Origin: Burkholderiales bacterium Ga0074133
GTDB taxonomy: Bacteria > Pseudomonadota > Gammaproteobacteria > Burkholderiales > Burkholderiaceae_C
NCBI GenBank assembly: GCA_001464865.1
Contig: LNEG01000009.1
Span: 1-64,000 of the forward strand
Direction of reading: 5' to 3'
Length of the DNA stretch: 64,000 nucleotides
Shown: positions 8,181 to 16,056 of the stretch, in pieces
Position numbering within the stretch: the first letter of the stretch is position 1
How the letters are laid out: each line of letters opens with the position of its first letter
The notes under the pieces: generated by a model
Told to the model about the DNA's origin: nothing
What the model saw: only the letters and a program-made list of their open reading frames with translations
The model's database searches: none
Program-made: the position numbers and the translations under genes

Positions 8181-8579
8181 ATGAAGAAGAACCTTCTCGC
8201 ATCGTTGATTCTGGGTTCCATGGCACTGGCCTCCGCGCCAGCGTTTTCGCAATCCATCGACATCGTTGGCGTCTGCGACATGATCCCGAAGGCGAAGGTC
8301 GAGTCTGTTGTTCGCGCCGCCCTGGCCAAGGAGAAGTCGGTGATTCCCGCCGGCGACCGCATCGAAGTCTTGTTCGAATGCCAGACTCCGGTGAAGGCGG
8401 GCGCCATGGCTCCTTACATCTTCTATGCCTTCGCTTACTCGAATGTGGAACTGGAAGGCAAGTCGAAGCGAGTCGTCCACTACCGGACGTACAACTACGG
8501 CATGGGTGAAATCAAGATGACCACCTACGGTCTCGAAGATGGAGCCAAGCAGCTCGCAACCACCACCAAGTTCCGCTGA
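8181..8579 (+). CDS. Secreted hypothetical protein, 132 aa
   Basis: The ATG at 8181 follows a GAAAG ribosome binding site and opens a clear signal peptide: MKKNLL, a hydrophobic ASLILGSMALAS core and cleavage near AFS/QS. The mature 110 residues hold two cysteines (GVCDMIP and LFECQTP) and aromatic-rich beta-like stretches (PYIFYAFAYSNVEL, VHYRTYNYG). No family recognised. It is divergent from the ligase gene. Confidence 0.7.
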   Translation: MKKNLLASLILGSMALASAPAFSQSIDIVGVCDMIPKAKVESVVRAALAKEKSVIPAGDRIEVLFECQTPVKAGAMAPYIFYAFAYSNVELEGKSKRVVHYRTYNYGMGEIKMTTYGLEDGAKQLATTTKFR

Positions 8580-8739
8580 ACATTTCATGGCGCACGTGAG
8601 GGCGAGCCGCTCGAGCGGCCGCCTTCATACGATTTCTGTTATGGCACCAAAACAGTGAAAACTGCCTGGCTGTCATCAAGTCGTCGAACTTGGTGCCGAT
8701 GATCGAATCTACGGGTTAACCCTTAGATTGAAAGTCACC

Positions 8740-8946
8740 ATGTTCCACAAGATCATCGCCAACATTGCTCGCCTGGCCACCCCAGTGCGCAACATGTTGG
8801 CTCGTAAGTCGCAAACCGACGCCTCAGCTCTTGAGAGCTACTTGAGCCAGGCTCAGAGCATCTCGCACCTGGAAGCGCTTCAGCGCAGCTGGGATCGCCG
8901 TCAGGACCGAAGCCACGGCTTTGGCAATCAAGCGCAGTGGAGTTGA
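8740..8946 (+). CDS. DUF3563-like small protein, 68 aa
   Basis: The segment YLSQAQSISHLEALQRSWDRR matches the pattern I associate with DUF3563, small proteins common in Burkholderiales. The N-terminal 25 residues are amphipathic (FHKIIANIARLATPVRNML). The ATG at 8740 is preferred over a start at 8728. Function of the family is unknown. It is followed 3 bases later by another small gene in the same direction. Confidence 0.6.
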   Translation: MFHKIIANIARLATPVRNMLARKSQTDASALESYLSQAQSISHLEALQRSWDRRQDRSHGFGNQAQWS

Positions 8947-8949
8947 GCC

Positions 8950-9162
8950 ATGAGCCTGTTTGCCATCATCAAAAACATCCTCAATCTGTTCGCTGAGCCC
9001 ACATTCGAAACTGGCTCTCGTGTGAACCGTCTGAAGCTGGGCGCCCTTGATCGCACTGACGGTCGAGTGGTGGCGCAGACCGAAGAGGGCGTCCTAGTTG
9101 AGTGGCCGCGCGGAGGCGCACAGTGGGAGCTCCCGCAACACCTCTGCCAGCAGTCGGCCTGA
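8950..9162 (+). CDS. Small hypothetical protein, 70 aa
   Basis: It starts 4 bases after the DUF3563-like stop. The N-terminus is amphipathic (SLFAIIKNILNLF). The remainder reads like a small beta-barrel or KOW/SH3-like fold (GRVVAQTEEGVLVEWPRGGAQWELP), as in small phage or plasmid proteins. No family assigned. It is convergent with the leftward gene ending at 9196. Confidence 0.55.
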   Translation: MSLFAIIKNILNLFAEPTFETGSRVNRLKLGALDRTDGRVVAQTEEGVLVEWPRGGAQWELPQHLCQQSA

Positions 9163-9195
9163 GATATCTCCTGATTGGGCCCTCAGGTTCTGGGT

Positions 9196-10245
9196 TCACT
9201 GCCCGAAGAACGGCCCCATGCGCTGTGCGACTGACAAAGCAGGCCGTGAAGGCAGTGCAGACGGATCCTGCTGCGTCACCTCGATCGCCTTGTTCTTGAT
9301 CGCCAGATCTCTTCGAAGGCCGGCGCTGGTCAGGCGCTCAGCGGCCAGCATGCGCTGAGCCTCTTGCAGTGCCGCTTTGGCCTCCGCGCGGACCCGATCG
9401 TTTTCCTCCTGGGCATCGTTGACCGTGAGGTCCATGTCGTCGTCGCGGTCCAGCCCAATGAAGGCCATGGAAACGGCCAGGTCGAGGTAGGGCTGAGCAA
9501 ACTCTGTGACCAAAGTGGAGACGGCGTTGGCTGTGCCAGGGATGTCGGCCATCTGACTGCCGGGCGCGATGGTTCCGGCTGCCAGCCCATGCGCCAGCGC
9601 CCCCGCGGCAATGGTGTGAGCGTGCGTGAAATTCTTGAGCCTCAAACCGTCCAGGGCAATGTTCAGCGCGGTGGTGTCGGTGGCAGTGATCCATTTGTTC
9701 CCCACAAGACACCACAAGAGGCCGGCACCGTCCTTCGTCGCCCCCAGAACGAACAGTGGGCAACCCGGCGCCGGAATCGAGAAGGCCCAAAGCCACACGC
9801 ACTCCGGCTCACCTTTGAGGCGCTGCGAGGAGCATTGGTCTGCAAGGTGTCTCGGCCAATCGACATCGAGGTCGGCCGTGTGAAAGTGAGGGCTCTTGGG
9901 CTGCACCGTGCTGATCCCCTCTTGCTCGACGGTGAGGACCATACCGGGGATGACATCTGGTGGACCTTCGTCGAAGCCATCAAACTGAGTTGAGTACGTC
10001 GCGACCTCATGAAAGGCCCCCAGGAACTCCTTTGCTCGCTCCAGAGCGCCTTCGAGCAAGGTGTGCGACGGGTGTGCTGCTGGACGTTCGTAGATCGTGA
10101 GGACTTTTGTCCAGTAGCGCGCCGGGTTCATGTACATGTCATCGAACCGCAGGTCGTGCAGCCTGGCCAGCATAGGGTTGGCTTTGCGAGCTTTCTCGAC
10201 ACGCTTTTGCTGCTCGGCCAGTTTGCGTTGACTTGCTTTGGACAT
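9196..10245 (-). CDS. Hypothetical protein, 349 aa
   Basis: The ATG at 10245 has a GGAG site 5 bases upstream. The N-terminus is lysine/arginine-rich and helical (ASQRKLAEQQKRVEKARKA), and a long charged helical segment near residues 275-325 suggests a coiled coil (EENDRVRAEAKAALQEAQRM). The centre is an unrecognised globular domain with several histidines (FHTADLDVDWPRHLADQ). It lies 9 bases downstream of the 10255-11313 gene and is probably co-transcribed with it and the RNB-domain nuclease. Confidence 0.6.
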   Translation of the reverse strand: MSKASQRKLAEQQKRVEKARKANPMLARLHDLRFDDMYMNPARYWTKVLTIYERPAAHPSHTLLEGALERAKEFLGAFHEVATYSTQFDGFDEGPPDVIPGMVLTVEQEGISTVQPKSPHFHTADLDVDWPRHLADQCSSQRLKGEPECVWLWAFSIPAPGCPLFVLGATKDGAGLLWCLVGNKWITATDTTALNIALDGLRLKNFTHAHTIAAGALAHGLAAGTIAPGSQMADIPGTANAVSTLVTEFAQPYLDLAVSMAFIGLDRDDDMDLTVNDAQEENDRVRAEAKAALQEAQRMLAAERLTSAGLRRDLAIKNKAIEVTQQDPSALPSRPALSVAQRMGPFFGQ

Positions 10246-10254
10246 TGTTGCTCC

Positions 10255-11313
10255 TCAAGACATCGAGTTGCCGAGATGGGATGGCATGGAACCCACGATC
10301 ACCACGTTCTCGACCTCATCGAAGGTGTAGTAAATCCGCAGGCAGTGGCGCGGATCTCGTGAGTTGCCGCGGCCCAGGTGCTGGTCAAGGAACAGCCGCT
10401 TGCCACGCCAAGCGAAGAAGTAGCCAGCGCCGGCGTTGGACGGCTCCACAGAACCGCCGATGGTCAGCCCCAGCTCGATCGCATGCTCCATCAGGCGCTC
10501 GCGCGGAAGTTGCGACAGCCGCACCTCCCGGTACGTGCCCGCCAACAGCTCCAAGGCTTCAAACACCAGCTCCGGGTTGTCGTAGTGGGCCTTTCGGCAC
10601 TCAGCGATCGCGCGCGGCAGGATGGTGATCCGATCGGCGTTCTCGGCCGCCCAGTCGCCCACCTGGTCCAGCCGAGTGAACGCAGTGGCTTCCACCAGGT
10701 CGCCCTGGCGCGCGGCCGCCTCACCCAGGCTCGCGCGCAGAGCCCGCAGCTGCGCGGCCTGGCGCGCGGCCGTCTGGCGCAGGGCCTGAGCCTCCTCGGC
10801 CAGCGCCGCGCGTTCGGGCGCATCGGTGGATGCGTACTGGATCCCGTTCGAGTTGGAGAACGCCGCGGCCAGTGCAAAAAACTCCGGCGGAGCATGCGGC
10901 TGCACCGCTTCTCCCAGCCTGAAATGGGCCACGGCCTCAAGCCAGTCCTCGGGCTCGCCCAGGTCACCGGCGCACTGGCGCCCCCATCCGGTACGAAAGC
11001 TCCCATCGGGCAGCTGAAGGAAGAACGCCTCCCAATGGTCTCGTGCCCCAAGATCCATCACCTCCACGGCAAAGAAGCCTGCGGCCGCATCCGATGCTGT
11101 GCGTACCGCGACACCCGCGCCATAGAAGGCGTTCATGCCCGGCGCGCCGGTGCACTCCAGCCCCGGGTAGCGAGAAATCAGCGAAGCCAGGAGCAGGTCC
11201 TGGGCATCCTCCACCAGCATCTGTGCCCTCCCGTTTCCCCCTTCAGCTGCGGCAAGCTTGTAGGAGACCTGTGACCGGGTGAATGGGGCGTCGGGGAGAT
11301 GGGATTGCGGCAT
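10255..11313 (-). CDS. Hypothetical protein, 352 aa, with possible C-terminal RelE-like fold
   Basis: The N-terminal 150 residues are globular and unrecognised. Residues about 165-215 are an alanine-rich coiled coil (EEAQALRQTAARQAAQLRAL). The C-terminal stretch RDPRHCLRIYYTFDEVENVVIVGSMPSHL has the strand pattern of RelE/HigB-type toxins (RIYYTFD then VVIVG), but without clear catalytic residues, so that reading is tentative. It is the middle gene of a three-gene leftward unit starting at the RNase gene (gap 19 bases). Confidence 0.5.
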   Translation of the reverse strand: MPQSHLPDAPFTRSQVSYKLAAAEGGNGRAQMLVEDAQDLLLASLISRYPGLECTGAPGMNAFYGAGVAVRTASDAAAGFFAVEVMDLGARDHWEAFFLQLPDGSFRTGWGRQCAGDLGEPEDWLEAVAHFRLGEAVQPHAPPEFFALAAAFSNSNGIQYASTDAPERAALAEEAQALRQTAARQAAQLRALRASLGEAAARQGDLVEATAFTRLDQVGDWAAENADRITILPRAIAECRKAHYDNPELVFEALELLAGTYREVRLSQLPRERLMEHAIELGLTIGGSVEPSNAGAGYFFAWRGKRLFLDQHLGRGNSRDPRHCLRIYYTFDEVENVVIVGSMPSHLGNSMS

Positions 11314-11332
11314 CGTGCTGTCAGTTGTGAAT

Positions 11333-13120
11333 TCAGTTCAGGCCGACTTCGGCCAAGAGGAGCTTGGATGCGCCGGCCTCGGCCTCCTTCTTCGTCTTCG
11401 CCCCCTCGAAAACCACCGTGGGTATCTCTTCACCCAGGTTCCACTGTGCAACGCACTTGAACCGGGCATCGTTGGTAGGCCCGGAGCTGGTGACCGTGAA
11501 AACCGGTGGCGCGAGCCGCTTCTTCTGGCAGAACTCCAAGATCTCGCCTTTGTAGTTGCGAGCCCCACCAGTGGGCTGAGGGCACGGAGCCGACGGAGCG
11601 GCTACCGCGGCCGGCAGGCTGTCCTGGTCTCCAGAGAATGAAGCGTCTGCCGCAGCTCCCATAAAAAGGCACATCAGCCGCGCGCTGGCCAGGTTTTCGG
11701 CATCCCTCTTTCGCGGTGCGCGTGCGCCGGCCTTCAGCACGGTGTTGTCAGAGACGCGCCGCACGCTGACGCGCACCAAGAAGCCAGAGGTTCCAATCGC
11801 CTCGTCCTGGGCGCCATGCTCGGTCGCGAGCCCCGTCTGCAGGGCGAACATCAGGAAATGCTTCGCGCGCGTGGGCTCCGTGGACAAGAGATTGACCCAG
11901 GCGCTCCGTAGATCCTGTGGCAGTTTGATCGCCGAGGCGGCAGTGACCATCACATCGAGCACTTTGTCAGGGAGCCCGCCGCCGGTCATCCGGCGCGCCA
12001 GGAATGAAGACAAGGCACCTGGCATGCCGCCTGAGGAGGCTGACAGCTTGATGGCCTGCACCAGCTCAGGATCGCCCAGGCGCTCCACAGGGGCGCCGTC
12101 CAGGGCCTTGGCGGCCCGGTTGACCACGACCTCCTTGAAGCTCTCGGACCGATCGATCTTGGCCTGGGACAAGGTCTCGTTGACCTGGGCACAGATCTCG
12201 GCGACTTCTTCCTGGGTGTGTGGCAGCGCAAGGGCTTTGCAGTGAGCCAGGGCCTGGCGCTGGTTCACCAGGTCCACGTAGCGCCGCAGTGGCGAGGTTG
12301 CGTGGCAGTAGAAGGGGAGGTTGAGGGCGTAGTGCCCCTGGACATGGGCGCTGTAGACGGCGGTGCCCATGATCACCTTGAGCTGCTCGCTCAGGGCGTC
12401 CTGGCTCATGGTTCGAATGGACTCCAGCAGATCGGTCACCGGTGGAGCCGCCAGCTTGGGGCGATGCGACCGGTAGATGAAGGGAATCTCGCGCTGGATC
12501 GCCCACCGCGCCATCTGGGTGTTGGCCAGGACCATAAATTCCTGGATCACGATGTGGCCGATCATGTCGTCGGCAGAGCTAGCGCGCTGCAGGGCGCCGT
12601 CCTCGTCGAGGTAAACCAATTTCGTGAGATCGAAGAAGGCGAGGGCGCCGGCGCTGCGCCGCCCGGCAAGCAGCGCCTTGGACAAGTTGATGGCGTCGCG
12701 CATCATCTGGCCCAGATCACCCTTCTGCGTCGCCAGAAATGGCACATCTTCATAAACCAACCGGTGGGCGATCTTCACATTCCCGAAGTGAATGCGGGGC
12801 TCGCTTGCTTTGAGCTGACCATCGAGGTCGATGGTGATCAGCATCGCGAAGCGTTCGACGCCCGCCAACAGGGAGCAGCGCTCCTCGCTCATGGACAGCG
12901 GCAACATGCTCTTGACCACCCGGGTACGCGCATAGACCGTGGCAGCCTGCTTTCTGGCGGCCAGGTCGTGCGCGCTACCAGGTTCAACCTCGGCCGCGGG
13001 AGCTGCGATGGCCACGGTCAGGCGCCAGCCGCCGCCTACCTGCTGCAGGCAGAAGGCGTCGTCGATGTCTCGGGTCGACGGGCCGTCGATGGTGACGAAG
13101 ATCTCGGGAGCTGATGTCAT
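11333..13120 (-). CDS. RNase II/R-family exoribonuclease (RNB domain) with C-terminal dsRNA-binding-like domain
   Basis: This 595-aa protein begins directly with the RNB catalytic domain: TIDGPSTRDIDDAFC holds the metal-binding aspartates D12, D18, D20 and D21. Further conserved blocks include CSLLAGVERFAM, IQEFMVLANTQMA, PFIYRSHRPK and CHATSPLRRYVDLVNQRQ. RNB enzymes degrade RNA 3' to 5' hydrolytically. The usual cold-shock domains in front and S1 domain behind are missing. The last 75 residues (NYKGEILEFCQKKRLAPPVF, then FKCVAQW and AKTKKEAEAGASKLLLAEV) instead look like a dsRNA-binding motif. It could therefore process structured RNA. It heads a leftward unit; its promoter is not certain. 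Confidence 0.87.
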   Translation of the reverse strand: MTSAPEIFVTIDGPSTRDIDDAFCLQQVGGGWRLTVAIAAPAAEVEPGSAHDLAARKQAATVYARTRVVKSMLPLSMSEERCSLLAGVERFAMLITIDLDGQLKASEPRIHFGNVKIAHRLVYEDVPFLATQKGDLGQMMRDAINLSKALLAGRRSAGALAFFDLTKLVYLDEDGALQRASSADDMIGHIVIQEFMVLANTQMARWAIQREIPFIYRSHRPKLAAPPVTDLLESIRTMSQDALSEQLKVIMGTAVYSAHVQGHYALNLPFYCHATSPLRRYVDLVNQRQALAHCKALALPHTQEEVAEICAQVNETLSQAKIDRSESFKEVVVNRAAKALDGAPVERLGDPELVQAIKLSASSGGMPGALSSFLARRMTGGGLPDKVLDVMVTAASAIKLPQDLRSAWVNLLSTEPTRAKHFLMFALQTGLATEHGAQDEAIGTSGFLVRVSVRRVSDNTVLKAGARAPRKRDAENLASARLMCLFMGAAADASFSGDQDSLPAAVAAPSAPCPQPTGGARNYKGEILEFCQKKRLAPPVFTVTSSGPTNDARFKCVAQWNLGEEIPTVVFEGAKTKKEAEAGASKLLLAEVGLN

Positions 13121-13222
13121 CTTGATGGGTGTTTGTGTGCTGCACGGGAGGGTGGCAACCCAGAGGAGAGCACAACTATAAAAGCGGGCGGCGCACTGAA
13201 TAGAGCGAGGTTTCCCGCCGGT

Positions 13223-13393
13223 ATGATCGTTTGCATGGGCAACTTCATTGCTATCTTCGGCGGACTCTCACTGGGCGACGCGCTCGGGGCGGGCGGGATC
13301 GGCGCGCGCGACGTGGAGCTCTTTTTCGTGATGGCCGGAATCACTATCACCTTCGGCCTGCTTGTCTGGTACATGCTGCGCAGCAGCAGGTGA
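13223..13393 (+). CDS. Small membrane protein, 56 aa
   Basis: The ATG at 13223 (alternative ATG at 13235) encodes a short protein with a glycine-rich first half (FGGLSLGDALGAGGIGARD) and a hydrophobic helix in the second (FFVMAGITITFGLLVWYMLR). It is divergent from the RNase gene and ends 35 bases before the methyltransferase stop on the other strand. Reality rests on the membrane helix and the clean start, so confidence is moderate. Confidence 0.5.
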   Translation: MIVCMGNFIAIFGGLSLGDALGAGGIGARDVELFFVMAGITITFGLLVWYMLRSSR

Positions 13394-13428
13394 ACCAGCA
13401 GCATCCGGCGACGCCTTGAAACGCCTAT

Positions 13429-14643
13429 TCACGCGAAGGCCACCCCGGGAAATCGGACTCGACCACCCTGCAGGTATTCAAGGGTCGTATCAGTTGAGAT
13501 CCAGCGTCGACCGTTCTGTTCGGCGGCATCGCCGGTAGTGAGAGATCCACCGAAAGGATCCACCACCAGGTCGCCCGGCTCCGTCAGAAACCGTACAAGG
13601 CGATCGGCAAGGGCGTAGGGCATCGGCGCACCGTGGCGCGGCAGACCTTCCTGTTCCTGATAGCGACGCACCAGGTTCTGGCGAGCGCAGCGGTGACCGA
13701 CCTCAATGATGTTGCGCTGGATTGAACCCTCAGTCTGGTTGCCAAAGGATCCGGGCTTGATGCGGTAGGCGCCATCGCTGTAGACGCCAGTGCGCCTCTC
13801 GCCGCCGGCGTCGATCAGCTGCTGGTGCTTGGCCGTGTGAGGGTTGAGGATGCGGCGGTTGTCGCTGCGGACTTGAGATGGATTGTTCGTCATCCATAGG
13901 ACCGGCTCCCAAGCAACGTTGAGCTGCACACGCTTGCGACTGGCCCATTGGTACGGGCCCGGAGCTTTTGATTTGTTGGACCAGATCAAAGCGTCCATTT
14001 TTTTCAAACCAAGCAGGTCATGCAATGCCAAGATCAGTCTCTCCTGAATCAAGCTGCGACTGGGCAGGCCCTCTTCGAAAATGTCATTGGAGATGTTGAG
14101 GCAGATGGAGCCACCATCAACCAGGTTCTTGACGATAGGTTCAAGGCTGCGCACGATGAATTGAACGTATTCGGCCTCGGTTGGATTGCCATACGCACGT
14201 GCTTTGCGCAATGCATAGGGAGGCGAAGTTAGGCACAGGTGCACAGGCTCATTCAGGCTGGAGAAAAGGGAGCGGCAGTCTGACCAGATGGCAAAGCCGA
14301 ACTTCGTCTCAAACGCCAGCATGGCCACACCTGCGGGAGCAACCGTCAACTCCTTCTTGGCGCCCTGGGTGAGCTGCCAGCGGCCGCGCAAACCTTCAGC
14401 GCGCTCCAGGGTGCCCATCGTACGCATGGTCTGCTGCATCCACCGAACCCTGCGAGCGCCGACGCTGTGCAGCGCTCCATCCTGGCCAACGGGCACACGC
14501 TCGTTGATCTCGTCCTTGGAGATCGCGCCTTTGGCGATCAAAGCACCGTAAAGCTCCGCGTTGGAGATCGGACCGTCGTTGGCCGCTTCCTTGTAGGTGT
14601 CCTGGATGGCGGTGAAGAGGCTGAGCTGCTGGAGATGCTTCAT
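13429..14643 (-). CDS. Orphan site-specific DNA methyltransferase (N4-cytosine/N6-adenine, beta-type order)
   Basis: The 404-aa protein has catalytic motif IV TSPPY (about residue 139) before the AdoMet-binding motif I DPFGGSLTTG near the C-terminus, the order of the beta/N4-N6 class; S-P-P-Y is most common in N4-cytosine enzymes. An N-terminal 100-residue part looks like a winged-helix or target-recognition region (ISNAELYGALIAKGAISKDE). No restriction endonuclease gene is adjacent, so it probably protects or marks DNA. It has its own family promoter at 14668-14696, 25 bases before the ATG. Confidence 0.88.
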   Translation of the reverse strand: MKHLQQLSLFTAIQDTYKEAANDGPISNAELYGALIAKGAISKDEINERVPVGQDGALHSVGARRVRWMQQTMRTMGTLERAEGLRGRWQLTQGAKKELTVAPAGVAMLAFETKFGFAIWSDCRSLFSSLNEPVHLCLTSPPYALRKARAYGNPTEAEYVQFIVRSLEPIVKNLVDGGSICLNISNDIFEEGLPSRSLIQERLILALHDLLGLKKMDALIWSNKSKAPGPYQWASRKRVQLNVAWEPVLWMTNNPSQVRSDNRRILNPHTAKHQQLIDAGGERRTGVYSDGAYRIKPGSFGNQTEGSIQRNIIEVGHRCARQNLVRRYQEQEGLPRHGAPMPYALADRLVRFLTEPGDLVVDPFGGSLTTGDAAEQNGRRWISTDTTLEYLQGGRVRFPGVAFA

Positions 14644-14667
14644 GAGTCGTGTCCGGTGGTTATCTAA

Positions 14668-14696
14668 AAGATATCCACTTGGATCGACGGCGACAA
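14668..14696 (-). promoter_or_regulatory. Family promoter TTGTCG-N17-TATCTT for the orphan methyltransferase
   Basis: Read leftward, TTGTCG (14691-14696), exactly 17 bases and TATCTT (14668-14673), inside GATATCTTTT. It is the same pattern, with TTGTCG intact, as at 20482-20510. Confidence 0.85.
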
Positions 14697-14823
14697 CGAA
14701 GCGAGTTGCTTACATCACAGCCTGCAGAGACTGAATTTACACAGGCGGCCTGCCTGCCTGAAAGTGGCCACTGCCCAGCGCATCCAGCCTACATGTCGCC
14801 GGGAGGCAAGGCCCAGATGGGAT

Positions 14824-15294
14824 TCAAGCGTTTCTAGAAGTTGACGCGAGGTGTGCCTGGTGCAGCAAAGCCGAAAGGTCTGCATCGGACAACTTGCCCT
14901 GTCTCATCAGTTCAGAGAGGGAGTGCATCGCACCCGATTGCAGAGGGGTCAAACCCGCCAGGTTCAGGCCAGTAAATTCCAGCTCATGCTTTCGGGGAAC
15001 CAGGGGCACCGGTGTGGAACCCCGTTGTTCTGCGTCTCCGTAGAGCAGCCACTCGACAGGCAGGCCCAGGGCACGGGCCAATTTGTCGGCAAATCGGCAG
15101 CCTTGCACGGTGCGGTTCGCCGACGGATTGACGATGTTTGAGATGGCCTGTGGCGTGACGTTGCATCTGTGAGCCACCTCGGACATGCTCAGGCTCGAGG
15201 CGTCCAATCCTGCCCGAACCCGCTGGGAGAATCCTGAGAGCTCTTTCTCACGAGGAGTGAGTTGAGGCGTGGGGGATTGCAAGGATTTAGCCAT
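14824..15294 (-). CDS. Xre-family transcriptional regulator (repressor-like), 156 aa
   Basis: The ATG at 15294 (MAKSLQSPT) is chosen. Residues about 20-85 form a helix-turn-helix of Xre/CI type: FSQRVRAGLD, then SMSEVAHRCNVTPQAISNIV and FADKLARALGLPVEWLLYG. There is no LexA-type peptidase domain; the C-terminal 60 residues are helical (LSELMRQGKLSDADLSALL). The start codon has no Shine-Dalgarno site, and a TACAAT -10 lies at 15301-15306, so the message may be leaderless. A palindrome at 15322-15345 is a likely self-operator. Confidence 0.8.
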   Translation of the reverse strand: MAKSLQSPTPQLTPREKELSGFSQRVRAGLDASSLSMSEVAHRCNVTPQAISNIVNPSANRTVQGCRFADKLARALGLPVEWLLYGDAEQRGSTPVPLVPRKHELEFTGLNLAGLTPLQSGAMHSLSELMRQGKLSDADLSALLHQAHLASTSRNA

Positions 15295-15321
15295 GACAAT
15301 ATTGTAACGCGCCGTGTCTTC

Positions 15322-15345
15322 CAATACACAAAATGTGTAGTATTG
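15322..15345. promoter_or_regulatory. Putative operator of the Xre regulator
   Basis: TACACA-AAA-TGTGTA (15325-15339) is a perfect 15-base palindrome, embedded in CAATAC (15322-15327) and GTATTG (15340-15345). It lies just upstream of the probable -10 of the Xre gene, the place expected for an autorepressor site. Confidence 0.6.
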
Positions 15346-15355
15346 CCGGCATAGA

Positions 15356-16039
15356 TCAAAGCAGTCGGCGCCGAACCTGGCTCACTTCAGCAGGTGCAGA
15401 ACACCCAGTGGTCATCGCCCTGCGCATCACAGCCTCTTTCACCACGATGCTGGGTTCGCTGAAGACACCGTGCAGCATCTCGGCGTAGCCCACGATGTCG
15501 CCCTCACCAAGTCCATTCGCCCTGAACACTTGGGGCACGGTGCCGAAGTCACACTCCATGTCGACGACCGCTCTCAACAGGTCAATCTGCTTGTGCATGA
15601 GTGCGTAGCCAAAAAGGCTGGTGCCCTTGATCCGCGCGCCGGCGTCAGTGAAGCCATCCACCGGGTCGTTCAGCCCCATGTAGCCGGCGTCCATGTAGGC
15701 CTTCAGCAGATCGCGCGTTTCCTCCAGGAGTTCGGGATGCCAGGAGAAAAAGCAGAAGCAAGCCGCGGCCGTGATGGTGGCCTCAACCTTGTCTAGCGGC
15801 ACATGGTTGGGAAGGAAGCCCACCTGGTGCTCGATGAAGTTGTGGCACCGCTGAAAGTAAAAGCGCCTCGTGGCCAGATCTTGTTTGCTCTGAGCACCGT
15901 TGCCCTGATGGGGCTTGAGCGCATTTTCAAGCAGCGTGGTGTGCATGATGGCCTGCACATTGGGCTGACCGCTCAGGTCGTCGGCCAACGTCTTGCGGAT
16001 GAATTCCTCGGTGAGGATCTCGGCTGGAAGGTATGCCAC
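15356..16039 (-). CDS. Hypothetical protein, 227 aa
   Basis: It starts with GTG at 16039, 17 bases after the preceding stop, as the last gene of a leftward four-gene operon that begins at 18068. The sequence is helical and hydrophobic-patterned, with several cysteine/phenylalanine-rich stretches (AACFCFFSWHPELLEETRD) and an ankyrin-like feel in LFGYALMHKQIDLLRAVVDM. No domain assigned. The Xre gene follows but has its own promoter region. Confidence 0.6.
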   Translation of the reverse strand: MAYLPAEILTEEFIRKTLADDLSGQPNVQAIMHTTLLENALKPHQGNGAQSKQDLATRRFYFQRCHNFIEHQVGFLPNHVPLDKVEATITAAACFCFFSWHPELLEETRDLLKAYMDAGYMGLNDPVDGFTDAGARIKGTSLFGYALMHKQIDLLRAVVDMECDFGTVPQVFRANGLGEGDIVGYAEMLHGVFSEPSIVVKEAVMRRAMTTGCSAPAEVSQVRRRLL

Positions 16040-16056
16040 AACAAGTCCGCGTGAAC

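Noticed and set aside
6957-8579. Long rightward open frame opposite the ligase gene
   Set aside because: Only its last 133 codons (from 8181) form a sensible secreted protein; the rest is the GC-rich shadow of the ligase with no domain of its own.
9161-9170. GAGATATCTC palindrome containing the promoter core word
   Set aside because: It overlaps the stop of the 8950 gene between convergent genes, with no -35 and no downstream gene start on either strand.
12218-13114. 298-codon rightward frame opposite the RNB gene
   Set aside because: Shadow of a gene with clear catalytic motifs; composition rich in His, Gln and Gly as expected for antisense of GC-rich coding DNA.
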